Assembly: GCA_964501365.1 (NCBI GenBank)
Contig: CAZCST010000017.1
Location: forward strand, 33,592 to 97,591
From: CAZAMB01 sp964501365
Lineage (GTDB): Bacteria; Planctomycetota; Phycisphaerae; UBA1845
DNA length: 64,000 bases
Direction of reading: 5' to 3'
The number at the start of each line of letters is the position of its first letter. Position 1 is the first letter of the stretch. The notes under the pieces are model-generated. The model was not told where the DNA came from and made no database searches. It saw nothing but the letters and a program-made list of their open reading frames with translations. A program made the position numbers and the translations under genes. Of this stretch, positions 35,189 through 42,971 are shown one piece after another.

Positions 35189-35403
35189 TTGACGTAGCAA
35201 AGCCGACCGATACATTGTGTCGATAGATTCGGTGAAAAGGTTACATACGCGTGAATAAGTTTCCGAAACCGGAAAGCCCAGTCGTGCGTATGATAGAAGG
35301 AATCATAAAGGGGACGGCCGGAAGGCCCATATTGAAGTAAAAAGGCTTCTTTCCCCTCCGGAAAGCACCGTTTCGCCTTCGGGTGAGCGGTGCTTTCTTT
35401 TTT
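35189..35403 (+). ncRNA. Candidate structured noncoding RNA of about 215 nt
   Basis: No plausible ORF covers this stretch, but it is bounded by a TATAAT promoter and an intrinsic terminator. Several perfect stems can be drawn: 35203-35232 (CCGA/TCGG with an inner CGA/TCG); 35244-35250 with 35286-35292 (CATACGC/GCGTATG) enclosing TTTCCG/CGGAAA (35260-35275); AGGGGA/TCCCCT (35309-35314 and 35352-35357) enclosing GGCC-GGAA-GGCC (35316-35327). A competing TATGAT/ATCATA stem (35289-35307) shares bases with the second stem, so two folds are possible. It does not look like tmRNA, RNase P or SRP RNA. 6S RNA is the nearest in size but was not demonstrated. Confidence 0.45.
35361..35403 (+). terminator. 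Rho-independent terminator of the candidate RNA
   Basis: GAAAGCACCG (35361-35370) pairs perfectly with CGGTGCTTTC (35388-35397). Inside is a CC-TTCG-GG tetraloop. A run of T (to 35403) follows. Confidence 0.85.
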
Positions 35404-35638
35404 GAACCAACCATTTTGTTTGAATCGCGCCCGCGTGCCCACCGGACGTCGGAATTCCGAAACTGGGCCACCTTCCCCTACCCGAAATTCCGACCCCGCA
35501 AACGACTCACAAGGGCTGATGGTCTTGCGGACCGATGGCCGGGCGATATACTTGCTTGGCTCAGGCAAGGCTAAAACCATCGGTTGAGGCTTGAAACCCA
35601 GGCTGGATGCCACCTTTCAGGTAGATTCAGCTTTTTTA
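35404..35638 (+). other. Structured leader/second possible RNA between terminators
   Basis: The segment between the two terminators has no credible ORF but contains the stem CTTGC-TTGGCTCAG-GCAAG (about 35552-35570) and a long-range ATGGT/ACCAT pair around it. It may be read-through from the first RNA, a leader of the rpsP operon, or a separate RNA; the sequence does not decide. Confidence 0.3.
35603..35638 (+). terminator. Probable intrinsic terminator upstream of rpsP
   Basis: CTGGAT pairs with ATTCAG (one G-U) and ACCT with AGGT around a TTC loop, followed by TTTTTT (35632-35637). It is weaker than the terminator at 35361. Being 73 bp ahead of rpsP it could act as an attenuator for the ribosomal-protein operon. 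Confidence 0.5.
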
Positions 35639-35672
35639 TCGGGATGGGAACCCCAAGAAACCGCGAGCTCGC

Positions 35673-35688
35673 GCGAACGGTAGTTCGC
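35673..35688. repeat. Small palindrome GCGAAC-GGTA-GTTCGC
   Basis: Third copy of the palindrome at 28301 and 30778, again followed by GGCTCG. It lies 22 bp ahead of the rpsP start. Confidence 0.6.
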
Positions 35689-35710
35689 GGCTCGATTACC
35701 GGAGTGATTC

Positions 35711-36016
35711 ATGGCCGTACGCATTAAGCTCAAGAGATTCGGCAGGCGACATCAGCCTCACTATCGTTTGACCGCAGTCGATCATCGAAAGGACCGCAAC
35801 AGCGACGTGATCGAAGAGCTTGGGGTCTACGACCCAATCAATCGCAAGGAAGATCAGCAGGTCATACTCAAGCGCGAGCGGATCGAATACTGGCTGGGCG
35901 TCGGAGCCCAGCCGACCAACACGGTCCGACGCATTTTGGAAAAGAATGGTCTGGCTCGACCGAAGGCAGAAAAGAAGTCGGCCGCTCCCAAGGCTGCGGC
36001 TTCGCGAGGACGATAG
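35711..36016 (+). CDS. rpsP: 30S ribosomal protein S16
   Basis: S16 is needed for small-subunit assembly. The 101-residue protein has the family core in the first 80 residues (VRIKLKRFGRRHQPHYRLTA, EELGVYDPIN, RIEYWLGVGAQPTNTVRRIL) and a Lys/Ala-rich tail typical of longer variants. It is first in the rpsP-trmD-rplS cluster conserved across bacteria; rimM, usually between rpsP and trmD, is missing here. Confidence 0.97.
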   Translation: MAVRIKLKRFGRRHQPHYRLTAVDHRKDRNSDVIEELGVYDPINRKEDQQVILKRERIEYWLGVGAQPTNTVRRILEKNGLARPKAEKKSAAPKAAASRGR

Positions 36017-36047
36017 GCCAGGCCCGCGTTGACCCGCGGGACAAGAT

Positions 36048-36731
36048 ATGCGGATCGACGTTCTGACACTTTTTCCGGAAGTGTTTGAACCGTTCCTGCG
36101 AACGAGCATAGTGGGCCGGGCCGTTGAGCAAGGGCTCGTCTCGGTTCGCTGCACAAACATACGCGACTTCGCATCGGGCCGGCATAAGTCGGTCGATGAT
36201 CGACCCTTCGGCGGGGGACCGGGAATGGTGTTGATGTGCCAGCCGGTCTTCGACGCGGTGGAGTCCATTGAGGCGGGTGAAACAGCCGGACCGCTTCGCG
36301 TGATGTTAAGTCCGCAAGGCGAGCAACTCACGCAATCGACGGTGTGCGAGCTTGCTGGTGCGGCGTGGATCGTACTGATTTGCGGGCACTACGAAGGATT
36401 CGACGAGCGAATCCGGGTTGGGCTGGCGGCCCGTGAAATTTCGATCGGCGACTATGTGCTGTCCGGCGGGGAGCCGGCCGCGATGGTGCTGATGGATGCG
36501 ATCGTACGGCTTTTGCCCGGTGCGCTGGGTGACGAAGCATCTCCGGTGGATGAGTCGTTTTCAGCAGGATTGCTGGAATATCCTCAGTATACGCGACCGC
36601 GTGAATTTCGCGGGATGAGCGTGCCGGAGATTCTGATTTCGGGTGATCACGCAAAGATTGCGGCGTGGCGCCGGGAACAGTCGCAGGAACGGACGCGAGA
36701 TCGCCGGCCTGATTTGCTTGGGCCGAGTTGA
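36048..36731 (+). CDS. trmD: tRNA (guanine-37-N1)-methyltransferase
   Basis: TrmD methylates G37 of tRNAs reading CNN codons, preventing frameshifts. The 227-residue protein has MRIDVLTLFPEVFEPFL at the start, the SAM-binding trefoil-knot segments (LSPQGEQLTQ, LICGHYEGFDERI near residue 110 and SIGDYVLSGGEPAAMVLMDA near 130), and SFSAGLLEYPQYTRP with the catalytic Asp region just before it (DEASPVDESF). It lies 31 bp after rpsP and about 150 bp before rplS, so the three are probably co-transcribed. Confidence 0.97.
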   Translation: MRIDVLTLFPEVFEPFLRTSIVGRAVEQGLVSVRCTNIRDFASGRHKSVDDRPFGGGPGMVLMCQPVFDAVESIEAGETAGPLRVMLSPQGEQLTQSTVCELAGAAWIVLICGHYEGFDERIRVGLAAREISIGDYVLSGGEPAAMVLMDAIVRLLPGALGDEASPVDESFSAGLLEYPQYTRPREFRGMSVPEILISGDHAKIAAWRREQSQERTRDRRPDLLGPS

Positions 36732-36880
36732 ACGCAAAGTGCCACAGCTCTGTGATCTGTGGAAAGGACACAAAAGCCGCTGCTGAAACAGCAGTGGTGC
36801 AACAACAAAGAAGCCCGCCCCCGCGTGGCAGGCGGAAATGAAAGCCCGGAAGTATTTGGCGGGCGCAAGGAGTACCGATC

Positions 36881-37288
36881 ATGGGACAACATGCATTACT
36901 CGATCTGGTTGAAAAGCAACATCTCAAGCCGGAAGTGCCGGAATTTCATATCGGCGACTCGGTGGACGTTCACACCCGCATCGTGGAAGGCGACAAGGAG
37001 CGCATCCAGGTTTTTTCGGGCGTGGTGATTGGCCGCCGGTCGCGCGGGATCAATGAATCGTTTGCGGTCCGCCGCCTGGTGGGCAATGAGGGCGTCGAGC
37101 GCACGTTTCTGATTCACTCTCCCAACGTGGTGGACGTCAAGGTCAAGCGGCGCGGCCGCGTTCGCCGGGCCAAGCTCTACTATCTGCGTGAGCGCCTGGG
37201 CAAGGCTCGCAAACTACGTGAACTTCGCGTCGGTCATAAGAAGGCTACGCCATCGCAGCAGCAGGAACTCGCGGGCGCAGGCGTCTAG
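36881..37288 (+). CDS. rplS: 50S ribosomal protein L19
   Basis: L19 lies at the 30S-50S interface. The 135-residue protein has the family sequences PEFHIGDSVDVHTRIVEGDK, RIQVFSGVVIGRRSRG, NESFAVRRLVGNEGVERTF and GRVRRAKLYYLRERLGKARK. The C-terminal tail (VGHKKATPSQQQELAGAGV) is an ordinary extension. GGAG lies 9 bases before the ATG. Its last 71-101 bases overlap the start of the yraN frame. Confidence 0.97.
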   Translation: MGQHALLDLVEKQHLKPEVPEFHIGDSVDVHTRIVEGDKERIQVFSGVVIGRRSRGINESFAVRRLVGNEGVERTFLIHSPNVVDVKVKRRGRVRRAKLYYLRERLGKARKLRELRVGHKKATPSQQQELAGAGV

Positions 37289-37655
37289 CCAAACCGATCC
37301 ACGCCATTCGACAGGCCGGCAGGGCGAGCGAGAGGCAAATGCCTTTCTGCGCGCCAAGGGCCACCGCATCATTGCGCATAATTACCATTCCCCGGTGGGT
37401 GAAGTGGATTTGATTACGACCGAGGGTGCGACGATGGTTTTCGTCGAGGTCAAGTCACGAACCGACGAATCGGGAAAAGACGCCGATCGTGTCGTTACTT
37501 CCACACAGCGCGATCGCCTGATTCGAGCAGCCCGGTTTTTCGTTCGCCGCGCCGATCCTCACAACCGGCCCATCCGCTTTGACGTGGTAACGGTTTACTT
37601 TCCACCGGAAGGGAAGGCCGTCGTCGAGCATTTCGAAAATGCGTTTGTTCCCTAA
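37188..37655 (+). CDS. yraN: YraN/UPF0102 endonuclease-fold protein
   Basis: YraN proteins have a Holliday-junction-resolvase-like fold; their task is unproven. The conserved core starts near GRQGEREANAFLRAKGHRIIAHNY and has the nuclease motif GEVDLI...VFVEVKSR (Asp, then Glu-x-Lys) and an end with RFDVVTVYF. There is no start codon just before the core, so translation must begin at GTG 37188 or GTG 37218, inside rplS, giving a 71-101 bp overlap. Its stop overlaps the stop of convergent mgtC by two bases. Confidence 0.85.
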   Translation: MSAWARLANYVNFASVIRRLRHRSSRNSRAQASSQTDPRHSTGRQGEREANAFLRAKGHRIIAHNYHSPVGEVDLITTEGATMVFVEVKSRTDESGKDADRVVTSTQRDRLIRAARFFVRRADPHNRPIRFDVVTVYFPPEGKAVVEHFENAFVP

Positions 37656-38422
37656 TGTTCTGCCAGGCCACGACCTTCAATTTGTCGGGGCGTGCGGTGA
37701 CGGCGGATTTCGAGAACACCCGGCACGTTCACGAATTCCAGAAGAATGGCACGATGCTGTTGATGAAAATGGCAGTATTGGACATCCGCGACCTCCCAAT
37801 CGCCTTCGGTTGAAACCTCCCATCTCGAATCCGGAATGCGAAACTCATCCATGACGCGGAGCAAGCGAACGCGCGTCTTGCCATTGTCCGGTTGATAGAC
37901 GATCTGCACACGCGTGAATTGGCAGGCACCGACGATCCAATCCTCCACCCGTTGCTCAAGAACCAAAAGCCCGACAACCAGCAGCGTCAGCACCAATCCG
38001 GCGGCTCCATAACCACCGCCCACCAGGACGCCAATTGCCGCAGATGTCCAGATGGTCGCACCTGTCGTCAGGCCGATGATGGTCCCGCGGTACTGCAGAA
38101 TCGCTCCAGCTCCCAGAAAGCCCACGCCGGTGACGACCTGCGCGGCGATGCGCGTGCGATCGGCCCACTGTCCGGCAATCAGGATGGAAGCGAGAGTGAA
38201 AAGCGTACTCCCGACACAGATGAGCGTGATGGTCCGCAGTCCGGCGGGCTTTTGCTTGGTTTCTCGCTCGGCGCCGATGAGCAGTCCGCACGCGACCGAG
38301 CAGAGCACGAGAATGATTCCGCTCCAATGCGGCGAGAAAATCTCGTGCAGATCCCCCGTGTAGGGCCAAACCTCGTCGAGCAAGTTGAACAGCGTTTTCA
38401 TGGGCTGCGGACCGGGAAACAT
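37652..38422 (-). CDS. MgtC/SapB-family inner-membrane protein
   Basis: The 256-residue protein has the MgtC membrane domain (about residues 30-155, five helices) with GAERETKQKPAGLRT near residue 50, GVGFLGAGAILQY near 98 and GLTTGATIWTSAAIGVLVGGG near 116. A C-terminal cytosolic ACT-like domain follows (about 165-240). MgtC proteins modulate ATP synthase or Mg homeostasis in pathogens; the role in free-living bacteria is unclear. An in-frame ATG at 38401 is an alternative start. No Mg transporter is adjacent. Confidence 0.87.
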   Translation of the reverse strand: MFPGPQPMKTLFNLLDEVWPYTGDLHEIFSPHWSGIILVLCSVACGLLIGAERETKQKPAGLRTITLICVGSTLFTLASILIAGQWADRTRIAAQVVTGVGFLGAGAILQYRGTIIGLTTGATIWTSAAIGVLVGGGYGAAGLVLTLLVVGLLVLEQRVEDWIVGACQFTRVQIVYQPDNGKTRVRLLRVMDEFRIPDSRWEVSTEGDWEVADVQYCHFHQQHRAILLEFVNVPGVLEIRRHRTPRQIEGRGLAEH

Positions 38423-38479
38423 TCACTCCGCGACAACGCGGGAGGCCAGAATTGCTATCGGCGGAGAGACTGCTCAGTC

Positions 38480-39706
38480 TTAACGGGGTCCGGTAAGTTG
38501 CACGGTAGGAGCGAGCTGCTCGTTAACGGGGCGAGAGTGATGCCCGGCTTCGGGACGATGGTAGGACACTGACCAAGGCTCGCCTTCGACGCCCCAGCTT
38601 GATTCCGTGCGCACAATCCGCCTGTAGAGCGTGTCGCGTTCAACGGGAATGCAGCCGGCCTCTACGATCAACCGCTTGAGGCGATCCACCGTAAGTTCCT
38701 GGTGGGTCGTGCCCTCGCCCTCTCTCTTGGTGATGTCGTAATAAACAACCGTTCCGTCGATGTCATCGACTCCCCAGTTGAGCGAGACCTGGGCGAGCTT
38801 GGGCGTCTGCATGATCCAGAAGGCTTTGATGTGCGGAATGTTTGGGCACATAAGACGCGAGATCGCGAGCGTGCGGAGGTCGTCGAGACCGCTGGGGCCG
38901 GGCAGGTGCGAAAGCTCGCTGCTGTCGGGAATAAAGGAGAGCGGGATGATGCAGTTGAAGTGGGCGGCCCGCGAACGAAGGCTTTCCGCCTGATGTTCGC
39001 GCAATTTGCCCAGATGGGTGATGCGTTCCGCAGGCGACTCGACATGACCGTAGAGCATGGTTGCGTTGGTGAAAATTCCGAGTTCGTGGGCGGTGCGATG
39101 CACTTCGAACCACTCGGCCTCGCCCACCTTGGTCTTGAAGGCTTCGTCGTGGACGCGGTCGTCAAAGATTTCGGCGCCGCCGCCGGGCATGCTGCCCAGT
39201 CCGGCCTCGCGCAATTTCGTCAGCACTTCGGCAATGGAGAGTCGGGGCCTGGCGATTCGCGTAAAGTGAATGATTTCGATGGCGGTGAACGCCTTGATGT
39301 GCAAGTGCGGGCAGGCCTCGCGGATGGCGGAGCACATGTTGAGGTAGTAGTCGAATGGGAGCCTGGGATGGAGACCGCCGACGATGTGAACCTCAGTTGC
39401 TCCCTGGGCGTAGGCTTGGCCGGCCCGGGCCACCATTTCGTCCACACTTAATTCGTACGCATCTTCCGCAGGCGATTCTTTGGCATACGGGCGGTAAAAC
39501 GAACAGAATTTGCAACGCAGCACGCAGTAATTGGAATAGTTGATGTGCCGGTTGATATTGTAGTAGGCGTTTCGCCCGTGCAAATGCCGCCGGAGCGAAT
39601 TGGCCTTTTCGCCAAGCGTAAAGATGTCGGGCGACTGGTAGAGAGATAAGGCCTCGTCTCTATTTAGCTGCCCTGCTTCCCCTTCCGCTGCTGCACACAA
39701 TGCCAT
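38480..39706 (-). CDS. mqnE: Aminofutalosine synthase (radical SAM)
   Basis: MqnE makes aminofutalosine from the enolpyruvyl product of MqnA, using a SAM radical, in the futalosine route to menaquinone. The 408-residue protein carries the 4Fe-4S motif CVLRCKFCSFYR (about residues 60-71), HIVGGLHPRLPFDYYLNM near 105, GLGSMPGGGAEIFDDRV near 170 and NATMLYGHVESPAERITHL near 217. The sister enzyme MqnC is about 350 residues and lacks some of these. A UbiD-family decarboxylase about 6 kb away fits the same pathway; mqnA, B, C and D are outside the window. Confidence 0.88.
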   Translation of the reverse strand: MALCAAAEGEAGQLNRDEALSLYQSPDIFTLGEKANSLRRHLHGRNAYYNINRHINYSNYCVLRCKFCSFYRPYAKESPAEDAYELSVDEMVARAGQAYAQGATEVHIVGGLHPRLPFDYYLNMCSAIREACPHLHIKAFTAIEIIHFTRIARPRLSIAEVLTKLREAGLGSMPGGGAEIFDDRVHDEAFKTKVGEAEWFEVHRTAHELGIFTNATMLYGHVESPAERITHLGKLREHQAESLRSRAAHFNCIIPLSFIPDSSELSHLPGPSGLDDLRTLAISRLMCPNIPHIKAFWIMQTPKLAQVSLNWGVDDIDGTVVYYDITKREGEGTTHQELTVDRLKRLIVEAGCIPVERDTLYRRIVRTESSWGVEGEPWSVSYHRPEAGHHSRPVNEQLAPTVQLTGPR

Positions 39707-39834
39707 GCAGCTGATTATAGAGCCGTCATTATGGCCGGGGAAATTGGCGAATTTTCAAAAGTTTTGGACTGTCCGGCGAAACGACTGCTTCCGTTGTGGT
39801 TGGTTTGAATCGAATAACCAGTGCCTACTCAGAA

Positions 39835-41139
39835 TCAAATTTCTTTACGCAGCGTCTGCGCTCGATCGGGGCCAACGCCAATGAGGGAAACCGGTGTGCC
39901 GAGGAGCGATTCGATGCGTTCGACATAGGCGCGTGCGTCAGGCGGCAGGTCGGCGTAATGGCGGACGGAGCCGAGGTCTCCGGACCAGCCAGGGGAGAAT
40001 TCGATGACCGGGCTGCATTTTTCCAGCACTTCGGCACTGGCCGGTGGGGAGCTTAACGTTTGGGCGCCACACCGGTAGGCAGTACAGACTCCGACTCGCT
40101 CGAAGCCACTGAGAGTGTCGAGATGCAACAGTGCCACCTCGGTAACGCCGCTTACGCGGGCGGCATATCGACCGGCCACCGCGTCAAACCATCCACAGCG
40201 CCTCGGTCGGCCTGTCGTCGTGCCATATTCATGCCCTCGCTCGCGGATTTGGTTTCCCACAGCGTCCTTGAGTTCGCTGACAAACGGTCCGCCGCCCACC
40301 CGCGTGGCGTAGGCCTTGGTCACGCCGATCATCCGCGAAATGTACGAAGGCGGTACGCCCGCTCCTGGGCCGATGCCGTGCGGACCTGTGCTGCTTGAAG
40401 TCACATAGGGATAGGTCCCGTGATCCACGTCGAGCAGAACGCCGTTGGCTCCCTCAAAAAGCACGGTCTTGCCGTTGTCTATTGCGTCATTAAGCAATGT
40501 CGTGGTGTCCGCGATCAACGGGCCAAGCCGTTCGCGGGCTTTTGTCAGATCGCCGAGCACGGCCTCGGCACCGAGTCCAGCGTCGGCGCCGTACATGGCC
40601 TTTAGTGCCAATTGCCGCGAGGTGACGATTCGTCGCACGCGGTCGTGCAAATTTGATTCGTGCAGGAGGTCTGCGAAGCGGACTGCGGAAGTCCGCCGCA
40701 TCTTGTCGGCGTAGCATGGTCCGATGCCGCGCGCAGTTGTACCAATCTTGCCGCCATCGCCGGCGGCCTGTTCGCTGAGCTGGTCCTCGATCTTGTGGTA
40801 GGCCAGTACCAGGCATGCGCGGTCGCTGATGCGCAATCGCGATGACACATCGATCCCGCGGGCCTTCAGCGCATCGATCTCCGCAATCAGTGAAATCGGA
40901 TCCACCACGACGCCGGGCCCGATCACACCCACGACTTGCTCATGCAGCACGCCGGTAGGCAGGAGGTGAAGCGCAAATTTTTCGGAGCCGACGTGCACGG
41001 TGTGGCCTGCGTTGGCCCCGCCGTTAAAGCGGACCACATAATCGAAGTCCGCGCAGAGCATATCAACGATTTTGCCCTTGCCCTCGTCGCCCCAGCTCAG
41101 GCCAAAGACGCAGGTGTGTTTTGATCGGTTTCGACTCAT
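39835..41139 (-). CDS. purA: Adenylosuccinate synthetase
   Basis: PurA joins IMP and aspartate with GTP in the first step of AMP synthesis. From ATG 41139 the protein has 434 residues. Motifs are GLSWGDEGKGKIVDML near residue 12 (P-loop-like), FNGGANAGHTVHV near 37, GTTARGIGPCYADKMRR near 125, FEGANGVLLDVDHGTYPYVTSSSTG near 230, GVTKAYATRVGGGPF near 274 and CGWFDAVAGRYA near 313. A promoter and a terminator-like hairpin precede it, so attenuation is possible. It is divergent from glnA. Confidence 0.96.
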   Translation of the reverse strand: MSRNRSKHTCVFGLSWGDEGKGKIVDMLCADFDYVVRFNGGANAGHTVHVGSEKFALHLLPTGVLHEQVVGVIGPGVVVDPISLIAEIDALKARGIDVSSRLRISDRACLVLAYHKIEDQLSEQAAGDGGKIGTTARGIGPCYADKMRRTSAVRFADLLHESNLHDRVRRIVTSRQLALKAMYGADAGLGAEAVLGDLTKARERLGPLIADTTTLLNDAIDNGKTVLFEGANGVLLDVDHGTYPYVTSSSTGPHGIGPGAGVPPSYISRMIGVTKAYATRVGGGPFVSELKDAVGNQIRERGHEYGTTTGRPRRCGWFDAVAGRYAARVSGVTEVALLHLDTLSGFERVGVCTAYRCGAQTLSSPPASAEVLEKCSPVIEFSPGWSGDLGSVRHYADLPPDARAYVERIESLLGTPVSLIGVGPDRAQTLRKEI

Positions 41140-41177
41140 TGTTTGCGGTTTTGGCCGCCCCAAGATGGCGTATGCAG

Positions 41178-41201
41178 AAAAAAAGGCCCGACCGCGGGCC
41201 T
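41178..41201 (-). terminator. Terminator-like hairpin in the purA leader
   Basis: Read leftwards, AGGCCCG pairs with CGGGCCT (41195-41201 and 41184-41190, loop CGGT), followed by seven T. It is a textbook intrinsic terminator placed between the purA promoter (41226-41254) and the purA ATG (41139). It is therefore either an attenuator or the end of another minus-strand transcript. Confidence 0.75.
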
Positions 41202-41225
41202 CGACATAAGTTACGCCTTTTCGGC

Positions 41226-41254
41226 ACGTTATCGGCGGTCAAAAGCATTGTCAA
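41226..41254 (-). promoter_or_regulatory. Candidate promoter of purA
   Basis: TTGACA (41249-41254, minus strand), 17 bases, TAACGT (41226-41231). Transcription would start near 41219, giving a leader of about 80 nt that contains the terminator hairpin. Confidence 0.5.
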
Positions 41255-41309
41255 CGTCTGTGATATCTATAAAATAGACCGGCGTTATCTCTATTTTCGT
41301 TAATTTTAA

Positions 41310-41338
41310 TTGACATACCAAAGTATTTATATTAAATA
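41310..41338 (+). promoter_or_regulatory. Candidate sigma-70 promoter of glnA
   Basis: TTGACA (41310-41315), 17 bases, TAAATA (41333-41338), in an AT-rich stretch. It is about 43 bp before the glnA start. No sigma-54 GG-N10-GC element was seen. Confidence 0.55.
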
Positions 41339-41380
41339 AGCAAACAAGTAAGCTATCGAACCATTTTAGGAGACTACCCG

Positions 41381-42838
41381 ATGACGGCACCGTTTGACCC
41401 GAACGTACTTCGCAACTTCCTGGTGATTCCCTATGACGAACTCGAGGAGATGAACCTTGAGGCCAAGCGGCAGCGGCAGGAGCGGGTTGATCGTGGGACG
41501 ATTGAGGATTCGCGGCGGAAGTATTTGACCGAAGAAAAGCGGATCAAGGCCGTCACGGTTTGCTTCAGCGATCTGGAAGGCCGCTTCCACATGCTCGACT
41601 ACGACAAGAAGTTCCTGCTCAAGTCGGCGGACAACCTCACCTTTGACGGCTCGTCCATTCGAGGGTTTTCTGAAATCGCGGAGTCAGACCTGAAAATCGC
41701 CATCGACTGGCCGGCGTTTTACTGGCTGCCTGCGGACATTTTTGGGCCGGGCAAGGTGATCGTCTTTGGGGAGGTTCAGGACAAGGATGGCAGCGCGTAC
41801 AAATGCGACTTCCGTTCGCGTTTGCGAATCTTCACGGAGGAACTCTATCGCAACGAACACATGGTGATGCACGTAGCGCCGGAGATCGAAGGGTTCCTCT
41901 TCAAGGGAGTCGATGCCGAGCGGCGCTACTTCGAAACCGGTCATTTCGATTTTGTGTCGACCGGCGGGTACTACCACTCGCTCCCCCAGGACCCGCTGCG
42001 GCAGTTCATTGACCGTTCGGCGGAGGCGCATCGGGCGCTGGGGCTGTCAAACGAAAAGGACCATCCGGAGGTCGCGCCGTCGCAGTTCGAGATGAACTTC
42101 AGCTATTGCGACGCGATGATCGCTGCCGACCAGATTCACCTGTACAAGCTGATCTGCCGACAGGTGGCCGCGAGCATGGGGTTGACTGCCTCGTTCCTGC
42201 CCAAGCCGGTAACGGGCGTCAACGGAAGCGGAATGCACTGCAACATTTCGCTCAACCGCAACGGCAAGAATCTATTCTACGAAAAGAGCGGTCAGGACGG
42301 CATCAGCGAGTTTGCCTGGAGTGTGGTGGATCGCATTCTCAACAACGCGACCGACATTTGCCTGGTGCTGAACCCGAGCGTGAACGCCTATCGGCGTCTC
42401 GATCCTCACTTTGAGGCCCCGAATCAGATCAAGGCATCGGCCACGAATCGGGCAGCCATGATTCGGATTCCGCTGGGCAATGAACGATCGGCGCGAATTG
42501 AATTCCGCTCGGTCTCGCCGGACACGAATCCGTATCTGCTGTTTTACACCCTCCTTCGCACCGGCCTGCAGGGCGACCTGCCCGATTCCGGCGGCGACGC
42601 GGAAGGCAAGCGCTATCGCACGCGATTCCTGCCGGATAACACATACGACGCAATCCGACTCTTCAAGGCCAGCCGCCTCGCAGTGGAGTTGCTCGGCGAA
42701 GAATCACACTCGAAGTACGTCGAACTTAAACAGCGAGCAGCTGACCGCTGCCCCAAGGACCTTGGCACGCGTGTCAAACGCCAGGAGGTCATGTTCCACC
42801 ACGAAATAACGAATCAGTTCCTCTGGAGCCAGTTTTAG
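41381..42838 (+). CDS. glnA: Type I glutamine synthetase
   Basis: GlnA makes glutamine from glutamate and ammonia. The 485-residue protein begins after TAGGAGA and has the conserved regions FDGSSIRGFSEIAESD (about residue 88), the metal ligands in HVAPEIEGFLF, TGGYYHSLPQDPLR and PSQFEMNFSYCDAMIAAD (about 233), LPKPVTGVNGSGMHCNISL (about 275) and NERSARIEFRSVSPDTNPYLLF (about 365). The N-terminal 40 residues are an extra arm compared with the enterobacterial enzyme. The adenylylation-site tyrosine motif is not obvious near the C-terminus, so control may be by feedback or transcription instead. Confidence 0.93.
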   Translation: MTAPFDPNVLRNFLVIPYDELEEMNLEAKRQRQERVDRGTIEDSRRKYLTEEKRIKAVTVCFSDLEGRFHMLDYDKKFLLKSADNLTFDGSSIRGFSEIAESDLKIAIDWPAFYWLPADIFGPGKVIVFGEVQDKDGSAYKCDFRSRLRIFTEELYRNEHMVMHVAPEIEGFLFKGVDAERRYFETGHFDFVSTGGYYHSLPQDPLRQFIDRSAEAHRALGLSNEKDHPEVAPSQFEMNFSYCDAMIAADQIHLYKLICRQVAASMGLTASFLPKPVTGVNGSGMHCNISLNRNGKNLFYEKSGQDGISEFAWSVVDRILNNATDICLVLNPSVNAYRRLDPHFEAPNQIKASATNRAAMIRIPLGNERSARIEFRSVSPDTNPYLLFYTLLRTGLQGDLPDSGGDAEGKRYRTRFLPDNTYDAIRLFKASRLAVELLGEESHSKYVELKQRAADRCPKDLGTRVKRQEVMFHHEITNQFLWSQF

Positions 42839-42971
42839 GAGAGGCAACAAGGCCAAGAGGCAGATACGATCAGGGCAGCCATTACTTCCAGAGATTGAGG
42901 GGCGCGGTCTTACGAAGTTTGCAAGGCCGTTGCTCATTCCGGGGCGGCTGCGCCAGACTAAGCAACCATCA

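Noticed and set aside
35189..35403. Calling the structured RNA 6S, SRP or RNase P RNA
   Set aside because: The diagnostic conserved sequences of these RNAs could not be found by eye, so it is left unnamed.
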